DNA of 64,000 bases from Rhizobium sp. EC-SD404 (GTDB lineage: Bacteria; Pseudomonadota; Alphaproteobacteria; Rhizobiales; Rhizobiaceae), in NCBI RefSeq assembly GCF_902498825.1, contig NZ_LR701459.1:3228563-3292562 (forward strand). Direction: 5' to 3'. The notes below the pieces were generated by a model that was not told where the DNA came from, ran no database searches, and saw only the letters and a program-made list of their open reading frames with translations. Below, piece by piece: positions 54,148-62,061 of the stretch (position 1 is the first letter of the stretch; each line of letters opens with the position of its first letter). Made by a program: the position numbers and the translations under genes.

Positions 54148-56379
54148 ATGAGCTGCTGCGCACCCGGCGTGGAAGTCGGACTGATGTCGGGGCCTGGCGC
54201 GTTGGTTGCGCCCGAGGAAATCCGACTTGCCAGCCGCGCGCTCGGCGACGGGCTGATGCAGACCGACATCGCGGTTCCCGCGGCCCATTGCGGCGCTTGC
54301 ATCCTCGCCGTCGAGAATGCTCTGTCGGCACTGCCGGGCGTGGCAAGCGCGCGTCTCAACCTGACCGCCCGACGCGCGGCGGTAAAGTGGCGCGCTGACG
54401 GTCCGGTGCCTTCGATGGTCGAGGCGCTGCGCAATGCCGGCTACGAAGCCAGCCTCGCCGATCCGTTCGACGAAGCGGGCGACACCGAGATGAATCGCTT
54501 GTTGCGCGCCACGGCCGTCGCCGGCTTCGCGGCAATGAACATCATGCTTCTGTCGGTCTCGGTCTGGTCCGGCGCCGATGCCGAAACGCGCCACGTGTTC
54601 CATTTCATCTCGGCTGTGCTGGCTCTGCCGACCGTTGCCTACTCCGGCCGCATATTCTTCAGCTCCGCCTACGGCGCGCTCAGCGCCGGCCGTACCAATA
54701 TGGACGTGCCTATCAGTGTCGGCATCCTCCTCGCGTTCGGCTTGAGCACCTATGACGCGATGACCGGTGGGCATCACGCCTATTTCGATGCGGTGACGTC
54801 GCTCCTGTTCTTTCTTCTGGCAGGGCGCACGCTTGACTACGCTATGCGCAGCCGCGCACGCGAAGCGGTGCGTTCGCTGGCGCGCATGATGCCGCGCGGT
54901 GCGACCGTGATCGGCGAAGACGGAAGCCGCCACTATCGCGAAGCGCAAAGTCTCGTCGAGGGCGAGACGGTGTTCGTTGCACCGGGCGAAAGGGTACCGA
55001 CGGACGGGACGGTGCTGGACGGGCAGGGACTGCTTGATCTTTCGGTCGTCACCGGAGAAATGGCGCCCGATACAGTTGCACCGGGCTCTGCCGTTCTGTC
55101 TGGCGCGCTCAGTCTGGACGCCCCGCTCGTCATCCGGGTCGACCGACGACCGCGGGATTCGTTCCTTGCCGACATGGTTCGGCTAATGGAGGCGGCAGAG
55201 GGCGCGCGGGCGGGCTATCGCCGGATTTCCGATCGCGCGGCGGCGCTCTATTCGCCGGTCGTCCACCTCGTCGCGCTGGCGACGCTCGTCGGATGGCTGG
55301 CTGCCACCGGCGACTTTCATCGCTCATTGACCGTTGCGATCGCGGTTCTGATCATCACCTGTCCCTGCGCGCTCGGCCTTGCCGTGCCGATGGTTCAAGT
55401 GGTCGCGGCACGCCGCCTGTTCGCGATGGGCGTGACACTGAAGGACGGCGCCGCGCTAGAGAGGCTGGCCGAGATCGACCATGTGGCGCTCGACAAGACC
55501 GGCACTTTGACGACTGGCCGCATGAGCGTTACGGCAAATTCGCTTTCGCGGTCGGATCTTGAAATGGCGGCGACGCTGGCGAAGGCGTCGCGCCATCCCA
55601 CAGCAGTCGCCATCGCCGCGCTCCAGCCGGATGCCGACGCGCCGATCGAGGACATGCGGGAGATCGCCGGCTTTGGCGTCGAGGGATGGATCGACGGACA
55701 CTCGTGCCGGCTGGGCCGGCCATCATGGGCCGCTCCGGGGGCGGTCGATGAGGGAACCAGCCTTTCGGTAGATGGCGTCATGCGCGGCACGTTCCGGGTC
55801 GCGGATCAGCTGCGACCGCAGGCCCGATCCGCCGTCGACGCTCTTCGCACACTCGGTTTCACTGTTGAAATTCTCTCCGGGGATGCAGAGACGGAAGTCG
55901 CACGCGTTGCAACGATCGTCGGTGTCGATTGTCATCGAGGCGGAATGCTGCCCGCTGACAAGGTTGCGCGGCTGGGAAACTTGCGTCATAGCGGCGCCAC
56001 GGTGCTAATGGTCGGTGACGGGCTCAACGATGCCCCGGCACTTGGTGCCGCTCACGTCTCCATGGCGCCTTCCTCGGCTGCCGATATCGGCCGCAACGCC
56101 GCCGATCTCGTCTTCATGGGATCGAGCTTGAAAAGCGTTCCCGCAGCGGTTCACATCGCGCGCAAGGCCATTCGCCTCGTGCGCCAGAACATCGGCTTGT
56201 CGATCGCTTACAATGCACTGGCCCTTCCGCTAGCGATAGCGGGTCATGTGACGCCGTTGATTGCAGCTATCGCCATGTCGACATCTTCGATCCTCGTCGT
56301 CGCCAATGCGCTGCGTCTTTCATCCGAAGGGAATGCGCGCGAAACCCAGTCGCGCGCCTTGTATCCGGTGCAAGCATGA
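54148..56379 (+). CDS. ccoI: cbb3-oxidase-assembly copper P-type ATPase CcoI/FixI
   Basis: A 743-residue P1B ATPase that loads copper into the periplasm for CuB of the cbb3 oxidase, rather than for detoxification. N-terminal HMA domain with [13 protein letters not shown], transport motif [14 protein letters not shown], phosphorylation loop [12 protein letters not shown] motif (SRHPTAVA) and hinge [11 protein letters not shown]. The MSCCAPG start and the location after ccoNOQP and before ccoS mark it as CcoI/FixI, distinct from copA at 8696. No ccoG/fixG is present in this cluster. Confidence 0.94.
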   Translation: MSCCAPGVEVGLMSGPGALVAPEEIRLASRALGDGLMQTDIAVPAAHCGACILAVENALSALPGVASARLNLTARRAAVKWRADGPVPSMVEALRNAGYEASLADPFDEAGDTEMNRLLRATAVAGFAAMNIMLLSVSVWSGADAETRHVFHFISAVLALPTVAYSGRIFFSSAYGALSAGRTNMDVPISVGILLAFGLSTYDAMTGGHHAYFDAVTSLLFFLLAGRTLDYAMRSRAREAVRSLARMMPRGATVIGEDGSRHYREAQSLVEGETVFVAPGERVPTDGTVLDGQGLLDLSVVTGEMAPDTVAPGSAVLSGALSLDAPLVIRVDRRPRDSFLADMVRLMEAAEGARAGYRRISDRAAALYSPVVHLVALATLVGWLAATGDFHRSLTVAIAVLIITCPCALGLAVPMVQVVAARRLFAMGVTLKDGAALERLAEIDHVALDKTGTLTTGRMSVTANSLSRSDLEMAATLAKASRHPTAVAIAALQPDADAPIEDMREIAGFGVEGWIDGHSCRLGRPSWAAPGAVDEGTSLSVDGVMRGTFRVADQLRPQARSAVDALRTLGFTVEILSGDAETEVARVATIVGVDCHRGGMLPADKVARLGNLRHSGATVLMVGDGLNDAPALGAAHVSMAPSSAADIGRNAADLVFMGSSLKSVPAAVHIARKAIRLVRQNIGLSIAYNALALPLAIAGHVTPLIAAIAMSTSSILVVANALRLSSEGNARETQSRALYPVQA

Positions 56380-56561
56380 GCAGCCTTCTCTTATGGTTGG
56401 TTCCGATCGCGCTCGGCATGGGGCTGGCCGGGCTATGCGCCTTCCTCTGGTCGCTGAAGAATGGCCAGCTTGAGGATTTGGATGGGGCCGGCGAACGCGT
56501 ATGCCATCAGCCGGTCGATGCTCCGCTGCCCGCTGAACGCAACGACAACCGCAAGCAATAG
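56376..56561 (+). CDS. ccoS: cbb3-type oxidase assembly protein CcoS
   Basis: A 61-residue protein with one membrane helix ([24 protein letters not shown]) followed by [18 protein letters not shown], the conserved Gly-Gln-x-Asp-Asp-x-Asp-Gly motif of CcoS. Needed for cofactor insertion into cbb3 oxidases. Starts in the ccoI stop codon (ATGA). Confidence 0.92.
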   Translation: MSSLLLWLVPIALGMGLAGLCAFLWSLKNGQLEDLDGAGERVCHQPVDAPLPAERNDNRKQ

Positions 56562-56578
56562 GTATCGGGAGGAACTCG

Positions 56579-56710
56579 ATGACGCAGACGGGAGACAGGC
56601 CATTCGACTGGGTCGCCGCGCTGGCTTATACCTCGGGGATCGCGGTCGTGGTGGCAAGCTTGGCCGCCCTCGCCATCAGCATAATCGCGGTCTTTTTCGT
56701 CTTGTTTTAA
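56579..56710 (+). CDS. Very small single-helix membrane protein
   Basis: A 43-residue open frame, MTQTGDRPFDWVAALAYTSG then a hydrophobic helix to the end (VVVASLAALAISIIAVFFVLF). It follows ccoS by 17 nt and has a good ribosome site (GGAGG) 7 nt before its ATG. The hydrophobic pattern and spacing suggest a real small membrane protein of the oxidase operon; no family recognised. Confidence 0.55.
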   Translation: MTQTGDRPFDWVAALAYTSGIAVVVASLAALAISIIAVFFVLF

Positions 56711-56774
56711 TGGCCTCATCACTGCGTGGCGGCAGAGCGACGCACGCGTGGACCTGCCTCGATGCGTCCTAGAT

Positions 56775-56788
56775 TTGCGCTGGCGCAA
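56775..56788. promoter_or_regulatory. NnrR/DNR-type box upstream of the DUF6522-like gene
   Basis: TTGCG-CTGG-CGCAA, a perfect 5-4-5 palindrome 53 nt before the start at 56842. Same motif class as at 58621 and 59100. Confidence 0.75.
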
Positions 56789-56841
56789 TTCAGCGGGCGC
56801 GGCAAGCGCTACATTTTGCTTCCCACCGACGGAGGCGAGCG

Positions 56842-57459
56842 ATGCCTGAAGACCAGCGAATGGACGAGCCTCTGGGCGACGTCGAGATCGATGCCGAATT
56901 TGCGGCTAGCGCGTTCGGAATTCCCGTCGCGCAATTCGTCGTTGAACTGCGCCGGGGCAACGTCCATGGCCTCGTCGAAGACGGAACCGGGGACGATGCG
57001 GGTCGACGGCGGCTGAGGTTGCGCTATCGCGGCCGAGAGCTGCGGATCATTCTCGAAGACGGGTGGATCGTGCAAAGCACCCTCGACGAAAATGCCCCGT
57101 CTCCAGAAAAAGACATCCTGACCGAGCGTGTGAGATTGGCGCTCAAGCAGCGCGCGGGCAATGGCGTCCCGGTTGGTATCGCTGCGCTCGCGAAAGAGAT
57201 CGATCCGCGCGGACGGAAGGCGTCGGCCATCCGCCAGGCGCTCGACGACATCACGCGTGCGGATGCCGCGGCCGGCCGTCCGCTTCTCGCGGCATTGGTG
57301 CTCGACGATCCACGCACCGAACTTCCGCCGGAAAGCTTTTTCGGCGTCGCGCGCGACAATGGGCTCTTCTCCGGTCAACCAAGGGGATTGGAAGCCTATG
57401 CCTTCCATGCGCAACAGTTTCGCCGCGCTGTGAGCGCTTATGCCCACCCGCAGGGCTGA
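56842..57459 (+). CDS. DUF6522-like protein with C-terminal extension
   Basis: A 205-residue soluble protein. The first ~85 residues (IDAEFAASAFGIPVAQFVVELRRGNVHGLVEDGTGDDAGRRRLRLRYRGRELRIILEDG) match the DUF6522 pattern as I know it: a region followed by a basic beta-strand stretch. The C-terminal ~115 residues are helical (TERVRLALKQRAGNGVPVGIAALAKEIDP and ASAIRQALDDITRADAAAGRPLLAALVLDD), of unclear relation. It sits behind an NnrR-type box and 9 nt before nnrS, suggesting a role in NO or denitrification physiology. Confidence 0.6.
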   Translation: MPEDQRMDEPLGDVEIDAEFAASAFGIPVAQFVVELRRGNVHGLVEDGTGDDAGRRRLRLRYRGRELRIILEDGWIVQSTLDENAPSPEKDILTERVRLALKQRAGNGVPVGIAALAKEIDPRGRKASAIRQALDDITRADAAAGRPLLAALVLDDPRTELPPESFFGVARDNGLFSGQPRGLEAYAFHAQQFRRAVSAYAHPQG

Positions 57460-57468
57460 ACGCGACCG

Positions 57469-58617
57469 ATGGGACATATCTTCGATCAGGGCTTTCGCCC
57501 CTTTTTCCTGCTCGCCGGACTTTGGGGTGGCCTCACGGTGCCGCTCTGGCTCGCTTCCCATGGCGGCATTGTCGAGATCGCTCCGGCCTATGGCGATCGC
57601 AACTGGCACGCACACGAACTCCTGTTCGGATATGCGGCGACGGCGGTTGCCGGGTTCTTGCTGACGGCGATCCCGAACTGGACCGGGCGACTGCCGGTCA
57701 AGGGATGGCCGCTCGCCGCGCTTGCCGGAATCTGGGTCGCGGGCAGGGTTGCCATGCTGTCCGCCGGGGCGATCGGCCTTGTCGCCGCAGCGATCAGCGA
57801 TCTTGCCTTTCTGGGAGCGCTGATCGCGATCGCGATTCGCGAAATCATTCGTGGCCACAACTGGCGCAATTTGGTGGTGATCGGCTTGGTCGTATTGCTG
57901 TTCATTGCAAACACGCTCTTCCACGTTTCCGTCGCCACAGGGGCACAGCCCGACTTCGCGCTTCGCATGGCGATTGCGACCTTCATCATGCTTATCGTCC
58001 TGATCGGCGGGCGCATCGTGCCGAGCTTCACCCGCAACTGGCTCGCCAAGCGCGGCAGCAAGCCGCCGGCGAGCTTCGGACGGATCGATCGGATCGCGAT
58101 GGTGGCCTCCGCGCTGGCGCTCGTTACCTGGGTCACCATGCCCTTCGCAACTTCGACTGCAACCTTGGCAGCCGTTGCGTCGCTTGCGCTCCTGCTCAGG
58201 TTGGCGCGCTGGCGCGGCTGGGCGACGTTTCGCGAACCGCTGCTCCTCGTCCTCCATCTCGGCTATCTGTTCGTGCCGCTTGGCTTTCTGGCGATTGCCG
58301 CCGGTCCTTGGGCAGCGGTGCCGAATGGCAGCGTCATCCATCTCTGGACGGTCGGCGCGATCGGCACGATCACCCTCGCCGTGATGACACGGGCCTCGCT
58401 CGGCCATACGGGACGCATGTTGACCGCGTCGTCTGTCACGACCGTACTCTATGCCGCGATGATCGGTGCGGCCCTACTCAGGGCGCTGGCGCCGGTCACG
58501 ACCATATATGCCGAATTGCTTCTGCTTTCGGCCGCCGCGTGGTCCGCCGCGCTTCTCGGCTTCGCAGTCGCCTTCTGGCCCGTCCTCACCGGACCACGCC
58601 GGGTGGCGACTGCCTGA
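57469..58617 (+). CDS. nnrS: NnrS family heme/copper membrane protein
   Basis: A 382-residue polytopic membrane protein with about twelve helices. FDQGFRPFFLLAGLWG at the N-terminus and the motif NWHAHELLFGYAATAVAGFLLTAIPNWTG are diagnostic of NnrS, which binds heme and copper and protects cells from nitric-oxide stress. The end of the gene (GFAVAFWPVLTGPR) is also family-like. In denitrifiers nnrS is under NnrR control; here a box precedes the upstream gene. Confidence 0.94.
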   Translation: MGHIFDQGFRPFFLLAGLWGGLTVPLWLASHGGIVEIAPAYGDRNWHAHELLFGYAATAVAGFLLTAIPNWTGRLPVKGWPLAALAGIWVAGRVAMLSAGAIGLVAAAISDLAFLGALIAIAIREIIRGHNWRNLVVIGLVVLLFIANTLFHVSVATGAQPDFALRMAIATFIMLIVLIGGRIVPSFTRNWLAKRGSKPPASFGRIDRIAMVASALALVTWVTMPFATSTATLAAVASLALLLRLARWRGWATFREPLLLVLHLGYLFVPLGFLAIAAGPWAAVPNGSVIHLWTVGAIGTITLAVMTRASLGHTGRMLTASSVTTVLYAAMIGAALLRALAPVTTIYAELLLLSAAAWSAALLGFAVAFWPVLTGPRRVATA

Positions 58618-58620
58618 TCT

Positions 58621-58634
58621 TTGCGCCAGCGCAA
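58621..58634. promoter_or_regulatory. NnrR/DNR-type box upstream of the DUF1858-like gene
   Basis: TTGCG-CCAG-CGCAA, a perfect palindrome 57 nt before the start at 58692 and 3 nt after the nnrS stop. Confidence 0.75.
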
Positions 58635-58691
58635 GCACGGCAACCGCATTTTGGTCACCCTGTTCGAGGTCATTCGTTCGGAGCTCGTTTC

Positions 58692-58892
58692 ATGCGCCTT
58701 GATCCCGACCAGTCCGTAGATGCCGCCATCAAGGCCACTCCGGCCCTGCTGCATGTCCTGATCCGCGAGCACATGTCGTGCGTCGGATGCCCTTTGGTGA
58801 CCTTCTGCTCGCTCGATTACGCGACGGTCATGCACGGCAAGACACTCGCCGACCTCGATCGGCGGCTGACCACGCAGGGGCAGCCAGTATGA
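58692..58892 (+). CDS. DUF1858-like small protein
   Basis: A 66-residue protein starting MRLDPDQSVDAAIKATPALLHVLIREHMSCVGCPLVTFCSL. The helix followed by CxxC (SCVGCPL) matches the DUF1858 domain found near hybrid-cluster and nitrogen-oxide enzymes; the Cys pair suggests redox or cluster binding. It ends ATGA with the next gene. A Crp/Fnr box upstream links it to denitrification. Confidence 0.82.
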   Translation: MRLDPDQSVDAAIKATPALLHVLIREHMSCVGCPLVTFCSLDYATVMHGKTLADLDRRLTTQGQPV

Positions 58893-59119
58893 ACATGAAG
58901 AAGGAAGAGGATTTGGGCGAGATCGCCATCGACACGTTGGCTCGCCGGCTCTACGACCGCTGCCATCCCGACGACAGCTTCGACGAGATGAGACAGCGCG
59001 CGCGCTTTGCCAAAGAGGATCGCGGGCTCTTGCGGGACTGGCGTGCCGCAGCGCGGTCTGTCGCGCAGCCGCCGGAAAGTGGCGGTCCAGCACAAGCTTT
59101 TGCGGGAGCGCAAAAATGA
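58889..59119 (+). CDS. Small hypothetical protein
   Basis: A 76-residue soluble charged protein, MNMKKEEDLGEIAIDTLARRLYDRCHPDDSFDEMRQRARFAKEDRGLL and so on. It starts inside the preceding stop (ATGA), so coexpression is likely. No domain recognised; the mixed-charge helical pattern is consistent with a small accessory or regulatory protein. Its 3' end overlaps the third NnrR-type box. Confidence 0.6.
   Translation: MNMKKEEDLGEIAIDTLARRLYDRCHPDDSFDEMRQRARFAKEDRGLLRDWRAAARSVAQPPESGGPAQAFAGAQK
59100..59113. promoter_or_regulatory. NnrR/DNR-type box upstream of pseudoazurin-nirK
   Basis: TTGCG-GGAG-CGCAA, a perfect palindrome 83 nt before the pseudoazurin start, overlapping the 3' end of the small upstream gene. 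It is the expected control site for nirK expression. Confidence 0.8.
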
Positions 59120-59196
59120 CGGTCCGTCACCCGCTACCAATGGCTTGCAAGAGCCGCGAACTGTGAGCCGCGGCAAGACAAGCAAAGGAAAGACCG

Positions 59197-59658
59197 ATGA
59201 GACTGCATCCCGCAACTTTTGCCGCCGCAACGATGATGGCCAGCCTTCTGGCCGCTCTGCCGGCGATCGCGGCCGATCACGAGGTCAGAATGCTCAACAT
59301 GGGCGGCGACGGCCAGCGCATGGTCTTCGAGCCGGCCTATCTGGAAATTGAACCCGGCGACACGGTGACCTTCGTCGCGACCGATCCCTCGCACAATTCG
59401 GAGATCATCGCCGGCATGCTGCCGGAGGGCGCGGACGGCTGGAAGGGCCGGATCAACGAGGAAGTATCGGTCACCTTCGATCAGGAAGGCGTCTATGGCT
59501 ACAAGTGCCTGCCGCACTACGGCATGGGCATGGTCGGCGTCATCAAGGTCGGCGAGGCCGCGCCCAATCTGGAAGATGCCAAAGCGATCCGCCATCCCGG
59601 ACAAGCGGCCAAGCGCATGGCTGAACTCCTCGACGGGATGGACATCGCCAGCAACTAA
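59197..59658 (+). CDS. Pseudoazurin (blue copper electron donor)
   Basis: A 153-residue exported cupredoxin. The Sec signal peptide covers about residues 1-26 (ending AIAA). Type 1 copper ligands at His66, Cys104, His107 and Met112 keep the 38-3-5 spacing of pseudoazurins (His40, Cys78, His81, Met86). Pseudoazurin donates electrons to copper nitrite reductase, and nirK follows 22 nt downstream. An NnrR-type box lies upstream. Confidence 0.95.
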   Translation: MRLHPATFAAATMMASLLAALPAIAADHEVRMLNMGGDGQRMVFEPAYLEIEPGDTVTFVATDPSHNSEIIAGMLPEGADGWKGRINEEVSVTFDQEGVYGYKCLPHYGMGMVGVIKVGEAAPNLEDAKAIRHPGQAAKRMAELLDGMDIASN

Positions 59659-59680
59659 ACGCGGCTGAGAGGCAACGATC

Positions 59681-60817
59681 ATGACCACGACCCATCCAAA
59701 CGATGACGCATCAAAAGTACTCGATCACGATCTGACCAGACGCTCCATGCTGGCTGGCACGGCCGGCTTGACCCTCGGCACGCTGACCATCGCTGGCACC
59801 GCCCAGGCCGAACATCCGCGCGGCAGTCCCGCCGGCCATTCCGACGTTCATGGAAATCCGGCACGCAGCCTGAGTGAACGGGTCTATCCCGTGCCGCAGG
59901 ATGCGCTAGCCGACATCGCCCACGATCCAACCGCCATTCCCGGCCCCATCACGCGCCGGGAGCCGGCAACGGTGCGGGTAGATCTGGAGACAGTCGAATT
60001 GGAAGCCAAGCTCGACCGGCAGGCGACGTTCCGTTACTGGACTTTCAACGGTACAGTGCCTGGCCCCTTCGTACGCGTGCGGGTCGGCGATACGGTGGAG
60101 GTCCACTTAAAGAACCACTCCGAGAGCTGGCATATGCACAATGTCGACTTTCATGCTGCGACCGGGCCGGGCGGCGGGGCGGAGGCCACAAGCGCGGCGC
60201 CGGGCGAAGAAAAAGCGTTCCGGTTCAAAGCGCTCAATCCGGGTCTATATGTCTATCACTGCGCCGTACCGCCGGTCGCCATGCACATAGCCAACGGCAT
60301 GTATGGCATGATCCTCGTAGAGCCAGACGAGGGACTGCCACCGGTCGACCGGGAATTCTACGTTATGCAGGGGGAAATTTATACCACGGAGCCATTTGGC
60401 ACAGCCGGTCTCCTCACCGAGGACTACGCCAAATTGCTAGACGAGCGGCCAGAATTTTTCGTCCTCAATGGTCATGTTGGCGCGCTGACGGAGCATTTTC
60501 CGCTGAAGGCAAATGTCGGCGAGACGATCCGCATCTTTTTCGGCGTCGGTGGGCCGAACTTTACCTCATCGTTTCACGTCATCGGCGAAATTTTCGACCG
60601 CGTCTATGTCAATGGTTCGATGACGAGCACTCCGCAAACCGACGTCCAGACTGTCGTCGTTCCCGCCGGCGGTGCCGTGGTCACGGAAATAAAACTGGAG
60701 GTGCCCGGTCGCTACGTGCTGGTCGACCACTCGCTGTCGCGCGTCGAACGGGGATTGGCCGGCTGGCTGGACGTGGAAGGCGAGGAGAACCCGGAAATTT
60801 TCGCGACCGTCGCGTGA
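59681..60817 (+). CDS. nirK: Copper-containing nitrite reductase NirK
   Basis: Reduces nitrite to nitric oxide. A 378-residue protein with a Tat signal (LTRRSMLAGTAGLTLG) and two cupredoxin domains. Copper ligands by motif: MHNVDFHAATG (His153 type 1, His158 type 2) and YHCAVPPVAMHIANGMYG (His193 type 2; Cys194, His202 and Met207 type 1), with a further His in SSFHVIGEIFD completing the type 2 site. Catalytic Asp and His in the usual places suggest an active enzyme. It follows pseudoazurin. Class I NirK by length and motif. Confidence 0.97.
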   Translation: MTTTHPNDDASKVLDHDLTRRSMLAGTAGLTLGTLTIAGTAQAEHPRGSPAGHSDVHGNPARSLSERVYPVPQDALADIAHDPTAIPGPITRREPATVRVDLETVELEAKLDRQATFRYWTFNGTVPGPFVRVRVGDTVEVHLKNHSESWHMHNVDFHAATGPGGGAEATSAAPGEEKAFRFKALNPGLYVYHCAVPPVAMHIANGMYGMILVEPDEGLPPVDREFYVMQGEIYTTEPFGTAGLLTEDYAKLLDERPEFFVLNGHVGALTEHFPLKANVGETIRIFFGVGGPNFTSSFHVIGEIFDRVYVNGSMTSTPQTDVQTVVVPAGGAVVTEIKLEVPGRYVLVDHSLSRVERGLAGWLDVEGEENPEIFATVA

Positions 60818-60923
60818 AAAGTGGCAAGCGAAGAAAGAGAATACGGCTCCCTCATCCGGGGGTCGTTTGGCCATCCGCGTCTGCCGATCTATAGTGGAGG
60901 AAAGCAATAGAGAGCATCGCCCG

Positions 60924-61622
60924 ATGACCGTGCCGGCCAGACTGCCCCCTCTATCGGAGATGAGCGAGGCGCTCCTGTTCCAGGGGCTCGATTCGATCGC
61001 TCTTAAGCGTATTTTTGGCGTTGCCGTCGAGTCTTCGATGCGTGCCAGCGAGACGCTGTTTCATCAGGGCGACGAGGCGAATCGTCTCTATCTTGTCGTA
61101 AGCGGCGTCGTGAAATTGAGTCAGGTCACTGCAAACGGGACATCGCATGTTCTGCGATTGATGTCCGCCGGCGATATCATCGGCTGTGTGGCGGTCTTCA
61201 ACTGTTGTCCCTATCCGGCGACGGCTTTTGTAGAGGAAGACGCCATTTTGATATCATGGGCTGAGCCGCAATTCCGGCGTCTCATGGAAGATCATCCGGA
61301 TCTAACGGCCAATGCGTTGAGGCTAGTTGGTGCGCGCACGCAGGAGTTCGTCACTCGGCTGGGCGAAATCAATGGTGCCACTGCCGAGCAGAAGATCGCA
61401 CGCGCCGTGCTGCGATTGGCCCGCCAAGCGGGGGTCAAGGAAACGAATGGTGTGCGCGTCGGTACAACACGGCAGGATCTCGCGGACATGAGCGGCATTA
61501 CCTATTTCACGGTCAGTCGGATCGTTAGCAACTGGAAACGTCTGGGTCTTGTCGAAGCTGACCGCCGCGAGGTCTTGATCAAGCAACCCCACGCACTGTT
61601 GCTTCTTTCCGAAGGAAACTGA
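60924..61622 (+). CDS. nnrR: NnrR-type Crp/Fnr transcriptional regulator
   Basis: A 232-residue regulator starting MTVPARLPPLSEMSEALLFQGL. Effector domain: SSMRASETLFHQGDEANRLYLVVSGVVKLSQV. HTH: TRQDLADMSGITYFTVSRIVSNWKRLGLVEADRREV. It lacks the N-terminal Cys cluster of FNR, so it belongs to the DNR/NnrR group that respond to NO through heme. It is immediately downstream of nirK and is the natural candidate for binding the four TTGxx-N4-CGCAA boxes upstream. The ATG at 60924 is preferred over an earlier in-frame ATG at 60867. Confidence 0.88.
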   Translation: MTVPARLPPLSEMSEALLFQGLDSIALKRIFGVAVESSMRASETLFHQGDEANRLYLVVSGVVKLSQVTANGTSHVLRLMSAGDIIGCVAVFNCCPYPATAFVEEDAILISWAEPQFRRLMEDHPDLTANALRLVGARTQEFVTRLGEINGATAEQKIARAVLRLARQAGVKETNGVRVGTTRQDLADMSGITYFTVSRIVSNWKRLGLVEADRREVLIKQPHALLLLSEGN

Positions 61623-62061
61623 TCCGTTATTCCGGCCCCAGGAGGTCTTCTGCCCACGGCTGAGAATGTCGTATACTTTTGAAATGATGATGTTGTAGCT
61701 GGCGCAAATCGGCGTTTTAGTATGCGACAGATGTCTCCATCCCGAGGGATAAGGGTCGCGGTTCGCCTTTCCGGCCCCTCGGAAGCCGCGCCCCACGACG
61801 GCGGAGCTTCATCCGAGCCGACCGACATAAAAGCGCTGCCATCGTCAACGAGGCCCACTACGCCAGCTTCGCCGCTACAGCCTTTGCGTGTTATGCTCAA
61901 ATGACGTCGTCATTCTAACCGCATCGACTAAGTCTTGGAGGGTCTGGCAGCTGGCGCCAAGCAGAAAGACCTGGGACGCCGCTTCCTAAGTATCGACCAC
62001 GAGATGACGACCGCGTCGGACGGGCATGTTTTTCGAACTCTCGATGCTCTAGAGTACTGTG
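61623..62061. other. Non-coding stretch between nnrR and the sensor kinase
   Basis: These 439 nt have no gene that I can support. Short open frames on both strands lack domains and good ribosome sites. A half-match to the NnrR box (GGCGCAA at about 61693-61699) is too weak to call. Confidence 0.55.

Noticed and set aside
61502..61900. Short open frames between nnrR and the sensor kinase, both strands
   Set aside because: No domain, poor start context, and one overlaps the 3' end of nnrR antisense.
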